NCBI RefSeq assembly: GCF_040954645.1
Contig: NC_092804.1
Location: forward strand, 41,569,753-41,633,752
DNA from: Diabrotica undecimpunctata
Taxonomy: Eukaryota > Arthropoda > Insecta > Coleoptera > Chrysomelidae
Reading direction: 5' to 3'
DNA: 64,000 bases
The notes under the pieces were generated by a model, which had not been told where the DNA came from, did not search any database, and worked only from the letters and a program-made list of their open reading frames with translations. Within the stretch, counting starts at the first letter, position 1; each line of letters starts with the position of its first letter. Below, piece by piece: positions 57,255 to 64,000 of this stretch. The translations under genes were made by a program, and so were the position numbers.

Positions 57255-57520
57255 ACGAAAATGAGTCATCCTCATCATCATTCAGCCTCAAGAGTCCACT
57301 GCTGAACATAGGCCTCTTCCTCATGTTTCCAACCCCGTCTATCTTGCGCCGCTCTTATCCAGTTTTTATTGAGTCTTCCTTAATCGTCAGTCCATCTTGT
57401 AGGTGGTCGACCGACGTTTCTCTTGTCTTCCCTTGGCCTCCATTCCAATAACCTCTTCGTCCATCGCCCATCTGTCATTCTGGCTATGTGTCCTGCTCAT
57501 CTCCATTTTAGTCTGAAAAT
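57255..57520 (-). pseudogene. RTE C-terminal fragment, further subfamily
   Basis: Minus-strand frames give HSQNDRWAMDEEVIG, overlapping GRPPT-like and RWTDD-like sequence and HMEEAYVQQWTLEA-like sequence near 57290. Allowing frameshifts, this matches the RTE subfamily whose C-terminus has ARMTDGRWTKRLLEWRP and ends QQWTLEA. It is short and broken. Confidence 0.5.
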
Positions 57521-58150
57521 GGAGATGGGAAAACAAAAATGAGTATTCTTATGGTTTTCTCCTGTTATCTTCAATGTTTGTTCTAGGACGCCGTCGTAAA
57601 AGATTAGTAGATATATACAGTTTTGTTTTATAAAATTAAGTGAAATGTTTACATGTTATATAACGGACACCCCTTGTCGAGTAAATTGACTCTTGCAACT
57701 ATTTTTTGTTTAATTTTCATTCGAAAGAAATCGCCTTATGTAATGCATGTAATCTAATGCATAAATATATACTTAAGCCTGGAATTATGATGCGATACTG
57801 TTATAGAACATTTAGACAACCGTCTATTTATATTTGTTATTTAAGTATACAGAAATCCAATGTTACCAAACTAAAATGTACATTTAAGGGCATTTTCGTC
57901 CGATCGTAAACAACACAAATAATACCGTTTAATTGTCTGAAGAGCATTATTGGTGACTACGATATATTCAAAATTATATCTGACTATTTGTCTCTTGGCA
58001 ACCGTTCGAAGTTGGTTCAATTTCAGTTGTTTTGGAGAATTACAGATGCAGAAGCCCTTTAATGGCAATAAGCTTTGTCATCAGTAAGCCAATAAAACGT
58101 TAAACGTATGTGGAGGCTATTTTTGCTATTTTACTTTTAATTAATATATT
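57521..58150. other. AT-rich stretch with a CTGATGA motif on the minus strand
   Basis: Mostly unassigned. ACTGATGACAAAGC (minus strand, about 58078-58065) resembles the start of a hammerhead motif but lacks a GAAA partner, so it may be a decayed Penelope-type terminus just upstream of the RTE copy. Confidence 0.35.
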
Positions 58151-58162
58151 TAATTTTAGTGT

Positions 58163-58605
58163 TTATGCTACGTGTTTTCGATACTGCAATATGGACTTGA
58201 AAGCTGGACATTAAAGCAAGAACACATAAATAAGTTACAGTCCTTTGAAATATGGTGCTACAGGAGGATGCTTAGAATAGCATGGACACAGAAGAAAACT
58301 AACACGGAAGTATTGCGAGAAATGGGCAAAGAATGCGAAATAATAAACACAATAAAAATAAGAAAGTTACAATATCTGGGACACGTAATGAGGGGACAGC
58401 GATATGAGCTGCTAAGGCTGATAATACAGGGAAAGATAAGAGGAGGAAGGAGTATAGGAAGAATGAGAGTGTCATGGTTGAAGAATTTAAGGGACTGGTT
58501 TTAATGCAGTTCTATAGAACTCTTTAGAACAGCAGTAGATAGAATAAATATAGTGATGATTATATCCAACCTCCGATCGGGAGACGGCACTTAAAGAAGA
58601 AGAAC
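58163..58605 (+). mobile_element. RTE family a, severely 5'-truncated copy
   Basis: Nearly identical to 3568-4010: VFSILQYGLESWTLKQEHIN, MLRIAWTQKKTNTEVLREM, YLGHVMRGQRYELL, GRMRVSWLKNLRDWF, then a stop and an eroded CSSIELFRTAVDR end. A GAAGAAGAA tail lies at about 58595. TTTAGTGT occurs on both sides (near 58156 and 58606) and may be the target duplication. Confidence 0.85.
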
Positions 58606-58814
58606 TTTAGTGTATAATATTTTCATACACATATTTACCACTTTTTTTCATATCCTTTGGTTCAAGAGTTTGGTTCAAGTGGTTCCTTTGGTTCCTTTCG
58701 ATTATCTATGTTAGTTTTATATAGATTTTAATACTCCGTTTTTAACCATCTTTTTCACAATCTCTATCTACGTATATTTTTTAGCTATTAGTTTCTATGA
58801 CTATTTTCTGACGC

Positions 58815-59440
58815 AGGTGCTCACATGACATGGTAGCTTCCACAGCCACTTGCACAGATTCAAAAAAGCCGAATCAGACAAGTTCCTGTATTGTGGGGCT
58901 TCGGACACTATGGCACTTACCCTTTTTAAGTGTGTCAGAATCTACAACCACGTGACAAAAGTGCTGTCGATAAAAGATAAGGAACAGCGGCAGCTAGATA
59001 TAGTTCTAGCAGGTATCGAGAAGGCAGAACTGGGCCCGCATGGGTAGGAAGGAGGAGAGATTAACACCACAGGGATTAGTGAGAGCACGAATGAGAAAGC
59101 AGGTTAGGCAGAAACGGCTTCCAGATCGGAAGGTATATATGTATGCGTAGGAAGGAAACCGAAGAAGAAAACTTGGTTAGGTAGCGATAGACAAAAGCTG
59201 ATGTGTAATGGCGAACGACTAATCGGGCAAAAGAAGAATATCGGAGCGAAAGTATATCCTAACGGATGGTTCCTCCCCGGTGCCCTATTATGAAAAGGGC
59301 GGGGTTAAGCTGGTCCCGGTCACATTGGAGTTACAGAGGGCAGGGAAGTCCGACTTAGGGTCAAACTGGTCGAAGTGACTATAAAGAAGTTTTGTCTTTA
59401 AGTTTGGGAACTCAACACTGCAGAAAATTTTTACCTTCGG
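58815..59440 (+). pseudogene. R1/LOA-like C-terminal zinc-knuckle region
   Basis: HGSFHSHLHRFKKAESDKFL followed by YCGASDTMALTLFKC (58835-58950) matches the C-terminal CCHC-like knuckle of R1/LOA/I-type elements (LTGHGxFxxYLxRF...CxYCG...DTxxHTxFxC), with Leu at the usual His. Downstream is a fairly GC-rich, non-coding stretch to about 59440 that is probably the 3' UTR. Confidence 0.62.
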
Positions 59441-59639
59441 CAAGTGTTTGACACTTAATGATAAAAAAAAGTATCGATTTATGAGAGAATATTATTTTTG
59501 TGATTCTTTGCTTTTAAATCCCTCTATATATCCTAAATATAATTTTTTGACTTGTAGTGTACTTATTTTTGGTTTTTTATACAATTTTAGGTTAATATAA
59601 ATATGTTAAATGTTGTTGCTTTTAAATTTATGGCCATCC

Positions 59640-59990
59640 TAAGGTAATTGTAGCTTTAAAACTGCTGCACAAAAGATTTTTTACTAATGAGCGGTCAAAC
59701 CACCTCCTCAGGCCTTTCAGCCATGTATTCTGTTGTCTTTCTATTAATCATTTTTCCTGTATTTTATTTTCCAATATGATTTGGAGTAATTTATATCTTT
59801 CACCTTTCGACACACGACCCAAGTATTGTATTTTTCTCTCTTTCATCGTACTTAGCCATTTTTTTTGTTGACTCAGACGCCAAACCCCTCTACATTGGTA
59901 ACTTTTTGTACCCATGGAATTCTCAGCATCTGTGTATATACATATGCATCTCAAAACTATCTATTTTTTGCTTTTGCTTATATTATATTA

Positions 59991-60064
<74 letters not shown>

Positions 60065-60570
60065 CTTATATTTAAACTAGATTACATTAGTTAGGGAATG
60101 ACAAAAAGGTTTTGTATTAACCACTGGTATATGAAAGAAAATATTTTTGATTCCATCTCACCTAGCAGGTCTATCTGACGAGCTAGAAATAGCGAGACAC
60201 GTGTAATATTTCTTCTTGTCTAATATTTTTTTTTTCTGTTTAAGTGTACATTGTCCAATTCTCATAAACATACATCAAGACAAAGAAACATTTAATCATT
60301 CGGATCCTGATCTCCAGAGTAAGGTCTGATCTTGTAAAAAATGTTTTGATGTTCATGAGTTTTTCCTTACTGATATTTTTCCCAAACATTTTATGAAAGT
60401 TACCTGTTCTATTATTTATCGCTTTACGTACAAAACGTACGTTTATTGGTGTCTTTGAAAATACTAGAATTTTAGTGGTGGAAACTTTTATATTCAAACA
60501 TTTCAGCTTTTGTGCGTTGCTTGCTGTTAAGACGGTATCATCAGCGTATATGATGTTTGACACCTTGATA
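59640..60570 (-). mobile_element. Decayed RTE, same subfamily as 51966-52912
   Basis: SNIIYADDTVLTASNAQKL (60560 on), TKILVFSKTPINVRF, MNIKTFFTRSDLTLEIRIRM, then an interruption by unrelated sequence and a TA microsatellite (59984-60240), then YTDAENSMGTKSYQCRGVWR, MKERKIQYLGRVSKGERYKL and the end near 59640 (WFDRSLVKNLL). YADD is intact but several deletions have removed segments between conserved blocks. Confidence 0.75.
59984..60060. repeat. (TA)n microsatellite between 11-bp direct repeats
   Basis: A run of AT/TA dinucleotides; TTTGCTTATAT lies at both borders (59973-59983 and 60061-60071). It interrupts the RTE C-terminal coding region. Confidence 0.85.
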
Positions 60571-61108
60571 AATACATAATTACTTTGACTCTATTAAAAC
60601 TGTATGTGTCACATTCTTTTATGTATAATTTATAATTATCTTTCTTTCCAATTAAGTTTCGCTCATTATCATATAATAAGTTTCCTCTTGAGTTATGATT
60701 GACAACAACTAAGATATGTTGTTTCGTTTATCTTTTTCATGAGTTTTTTAGATTTTTTTTAATCTGGATTGAATAACACAAGAAATTGTTTCAATAAAAT
60801 CTAAACATCTTCTAATAAAATTTATCGCAAGCTATAAAGATTTACTGGTCTAACTAACATATGTCGACTAAACCAATAAACCTACTTATACATCAAATCG
60901 GATTAGTAATTGAAACTGGATTGTATTTAAACTGAGAGAACAAATTACAGATACTAAACGAAAAGCCAGGAATACAAAATTCTACTGCAAAAGCAATTGA
61001 TGGGATGGATTTTACTGAATAATTACCGTATAGGAAGGATATTCGTTTTAAGAAAAATATTATTATGAAATTTGTAGCAGAGCTTTATGCTTATTAATAT
61101 AGTATTAT
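60571..61108. other. AT-rich stretch
   Basis: Nothing recognisable on either strand. Confidence 0.45.
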
Positions 61109-61119
61109 ATAGTTTATAT

Positions 61120-61841
61120 TATTCGTGAATATGGACTTAAAATTAATGTACAGAAGATCAAGGTAATGATAATCGATCGAATTAGAAATAACTAGCCGGA
61201 AATACGAAACGTAGCTGGGTTTGAAGTGGTAAGCCGTTTCAATTACTTAGGTTCTGTTATCACAAACAATGGTGGATGCGAAGAAGAGATACGTCGACGC
61301 CTTACAATGGCCAGATCAGCAACGGTCAAACTTACCTAAATCTGGAAAGATACGGACATAACCAGGAACACGAAACTGCGTCTAGTACGGACGCTTATCT
61401 TTCTTATCGCTACCTATGCGTCAGAAACTTGGACCATTAAAAAGTCCGACTCACGACGTATAATGGCCTTTGAAATGTGGCTATATCGTAAAATAATGCT
61501 CATATCCTTGACAGCACATCGCACAAATGTCTCAATATTGACAGAACTCGACATCAATACTAGGCTTACCACAATCATCAACCAAAATATATTGAGGTAC
61601 TTTGGACACATTACCAGACGAATGGAAGGCATGGAGAGGTTGGTGGTTGAAGGCAAGGTAGATGGTAAAAGAACTCGAGGAAGATCGCCACTCCGATGGT
61701 CAGACCAAATAAAGTGCGCTACCGGTTACTCTCTATCTGAGGCAGCACACCGCGCCCAGGAGAGAAGAATGGATAGCAACCATTCGCCAAATACCATAAC
61801 GTCACCACATCCTTACGAAGGATAAAGGATAGAGGAGGAGG
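61120..61841 (+). mobile_element. 5'-truncated RTE with 11-bp target-site duplication
   Basis: ATAGTTTATAT flanks the insert at 61109-61119 and 61842-61852. One frame with two stops runs the whole length: EYGLKINVQKIKVMIIDRIR, RFNYLGSVITNNGGCEEEIR, LVRTLIFLIATYASETWTIK, AFEMWLYRKIMLISLTAHRT, ILRYFGHITRRMEGMERLVV, GKRTRGRSPLRWSDQIK. The tail is GAGGAGGAGGAT rather than GAA-type. It belongs to the same subfamily as 7490-8655. Confidence 0.9.
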
Positions 61842-61852
61842 ATAGTTTATAT

Positions 61853-62155
61853 GCTATTGAGAAAAAGGTATAAACTCCATTTAAGTATACAAAAAAAAAG
61901 AACATCGAAAATCTTTTTTATATTAAAATTTAAAAGGGAAAACCCCAGTGGTTGGCTGTAAACCATAATTTAGAAAAACTTATAACGACGTAAAAAGTCT
62001 TAAATTAATAAAAGTTTGTTGTTGAAGAAAGAATTGTTTTATGAATAATTAAAAAGTTGGATAAATATTTGTCTTTAAGTGATGACGTCATTCAATTAAC
62101 TGATTTATTAAAATGAGGATTTTATAATAAATTAATAGTGAAGGTTGAATTTCGA
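61853..62155. other. AT-rich stretch
   Basis: Nothing recognisable was found between the RTE target duplication and the pseudogene at 62160. Confidence 0.45.
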
Positions 62156-62159
62156 AAAT

Positions 62160-62820
62160 ACACTATTGATACTGTTGAATACCCTGTTCATCGCTGATAG
62201 CCCCAAGATTTTCTGGAAAATAGTTAACGTGGAAATCTAGAAAATAAAGTTTTATACTCATATTGCAGTTTTTCTTTTAATTTTTATAGTGTTCGACTAT
62301 GTTGGCTAAAATTTCTTTGTAGTTAATAGACGTGTTGTTTCCAAAGAAAACTACTATGACTTCTGCGAAAGAACTCCATTCTTCAGATTCATTCTGCGTC
62401 ATTGTGTTCTGGAACAATCTGTCCGATTTTAACGCCTATAAGAATCCGTTTTTTAAGTTTAGTTTCATAAATGCATCAGAGTGCACATTTTTTTATCCCG
62501 CTACAAGCCTTTCTCTATGGTGGCGATTCTATCTAAAAGTAATAAAAATTTCGTTTTCGACTGTTCCACTTGCACAATAAACATGGATACTTCGTGAATC
62601 CAGGCTGCTGACCCAAAAGTAAAGATATTAATTTAAGGTCTCCATAGAGTTGCCAACAATATTTAATATAATTTATTTTATTTAGCAACAGCTCAAAATT
62701 CTCAAACGTTTCTTTGAGATGCACGGAGTGAGCAACAGGCACCGAGACATAAGTATTACCATTGTGCAATAAGACACCCTTCAAACTTCTCTTAAAAGAA
62801 TCAATATATAACCGCCATGT
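62160..62820 (-). pseudogene. Second uncharacterised repeat gene family, decayed
   Basis: From 62820 on the minus strand: WRLYIDSFKRSLKGVLLHNG, VPVAHSVHLKETFENFELLL, WQLYGDLKLISLLLGQQPGF and TKYPCLLCKWNSR, then a stop. Further pieces near 62390-62180 in other frames read SEEWSSFAEVIVVFFGNN, NCNMSIKLYFLDFHVNYF and PENLGAISDEQG. These blocks occur in this order in a widespread arthropod/cnidarian protein family of unknown function that is found in many copies per genome and is presumably mobile. The middle is lost. Its upstream end coincides with the proposed LTR start. Confidence 0.62.
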
Positions 62821-62830
62821 TTACAATACT

Positions 62831-63859
62831 GTAATGTAAACAGGAAGGAAATAAAGAAGGAAGAATTAAGAGGTAATTAGCCTAGTAAAGAGTAATAATT
62901 ATTTAAGTAATTATTATATATTCCAAATTAATAAAGAATAAATTCGACACAGTTTAACGTATACATTCCAAAGTAAAAACAAAACGATTGACCCAGTTTA
63001 ACACAAGCTTGAATGTTTAAAAAATTACGACACTTAGACCTTGTTGGAAATTAATACAAGGTAAGAATTGTTAAACAAGTGAGAAGAATTGAGCTGAGTA
63101 AGTAGTTTTACATAGCGTGATCCAGTTTAACACATGGAATACGTGACATAAAGAATCTAAGGTACGGAGTTGGCGATACATAAAATCAAACAGAAGTTGG
63201 TCAGTGGGACAGTAAGAACTCGGCACCTGAGGGTGGCCCACGCGAGAGGCGCGCCGAGTGAGCGCGCTATTTAACTCGACGGGGTAGTGTGACGTATAAA
63301 GTGTCGGCAACTGGAGATTCGAAGGTACGAAATCTCAAATCCCGGTAGACTGGAGGCGTATTCCCTAGCTAGAGCCTAGATACGCAGAGGTAACTAAGAT
63401 CTCTATATACTAACCCCACGTATATCTAATAGCACGGAAATTGTCTGACCTTTAATTCCTTGCTTGTCTCTTCTCGTCTCCCTTCGCGCCTGATCAAACA
63501 TTTTGGTCATAACTGATATTTTGTAGTGTACAGTCTAGTTAATACATTGTAAACTCGAAATTTGTTTTTGTTATTCTTAGCCGTTACAGGTCGAGACTAG
63601 AAGAGATACACATCTCGCTTATGCAGTGCTCCGGCTTCTAACGTAAGCCCATAGCCTCTCACTCTTTGCAGGACCTGAGACCGAGAAGTCCTTAATCCCC
63701 TTCCTCCCAAAATTTCTCTACCCTCTTGTAAATCCGCGAGGGCGAAACCAGTCAGTTCAGACTAGTGGAGCCAGTAAGCCTTGCCCCGCTCGCAGGGATT
63801 AGTATCCCCTAAGAATTGTAGAGGCCTTGATAAGGATATTGAGACAGACGTCTTCTACA
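62831..63859 (+). mobile_element. Candidate LTR of an LTR retrotransposon
   Basis: The reading of the pseudogene at 62160-62820 stops where TGTAATGTAAAC begins (about 62831). The tract ends CTTCTACA just before TGGTGACAGC, so it has TG...CA termini followed by a primer-binding-site-like TGG. The length (about 1 kb) and the more even composition after 63200 fit an LTR. The partner LTR lies beyond the window, so it cannot be confirmed. Confidence 0.35.
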
Positions 63860-64000
63860 ATGGTGACAGCCTTATCAGAGTGGAGACATTTCATTTGAGG
63901 GGTTTAGTCGATTTATTTGCAGCTTCAATCCATAAATTATCCTATTATTAGAATGGTGACAGCGGACCCGGTTTGGAGAAATTAATTCGGAAATTAGGGA
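63860..64000 (+). other. Leader with two primer-binding-site-like TGGTGACAGC motifs
   Basis: ATGGTGACAGC occurs at about 63860 and again at 63952, followed by CTTATCAG and GGACCCGG respectively. A TGG-initial motif complementary to a tRNA 3' CCA end just after an LTR is the usual primer-binding site. I could not match either to a specific tRNA. Confidence 0.3.

Noticed and set aside
57062..57451. 129-codon plus-strand frame as a gene
   Set aside because: The serine-rich part is the antisense of an RTE C-terminal fragment at 57255-57520.
58060..58085. Hammerhead at the minus-strand CTGATGA upstream of the RTE copy
   Set aside because: The GAAA element and a proper stem II are missing; at best a decayed relic.

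Overview
The window looks like a slice of a large, AT-rich insect nuclear genome, most likely a beetle. That guess is inferred from the transposon families, not tested. I found no convincing host gene, rRNA or tRNA gene, CRISPR array or prokaryotic feature. Nearly everything recognisable is transposable-element sequence in varied states of decay. Most of it is RTE-type non-LTR retrotransposon (endonuclease + reverse transcriptase, with a C-terminal region carrying motifs such as FEMWCYRRML and YLGHVMRG, usually ending in a GAA-rich tail). Smaller amounts are Jockey/R1-like retrotransposons, Tigger, piggyBac, hAT, Harbinger-like and Tc1/mariner-like DNA transposons, MITEs and SINEs.

Layout. 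1-5 kb: Tigger remnant, RTE copy, R1-like RT remnant. 6-12.7 kb: Jockey fragment, two RTE fragments, then a nearly full-length RTE (9.6-12.7 kb). 14.9-16.3 kb: two copies of a Harbinger-like unit carrying a MADF-domain exon. 17-21.2 kb: an RTE on the minus strand interrupted by a SINE (12-bp target duplication) and by a younger RTE (13-bp duplication). 21.4-27.5 kb: small RT/endonuclease scraps, dispersed repeats and a MITE. 28-31 kb: a piggyBac pseudogene, an array of nine stem-loops with covarying stems and an invariant loop, and a small acidic ORF. 31.3-32.4 kb: a GC-rich insertion and a hammerhead-ribozyme-like motif. 33.6-38 kb: piggyBac, RTE, Jockey and hAT remnants. 38.8-45.3 kb: further RTE and Jockey remnants, one hosting a 774-bp insertion with a (TTGC)n tail. 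45.4-47.7 kb: a Tc1/mariner-superfamily element with both terminal inverted repeats and a transposase broken by one stop and one frameshift; its D-to-E spacing fits the DD82E group. 48.5-54.6 kb: Jockey remnant, tRNA-derived SINE, fold-back element, RTE and a MITE nested inside a longer inverted-repeat element. 54.9-64 kb: two uncharacterised repeated gene families in pseudogene form, several RTE copies and an LTR-like terminus.

The nested insertions give relative ages: the interrupted elements predate their guests. The feature I would follow first is the stem-loop array at 29658-30438, because its paired positions change together between copies while the loop stays fixed. I cannot assign it to any known family.
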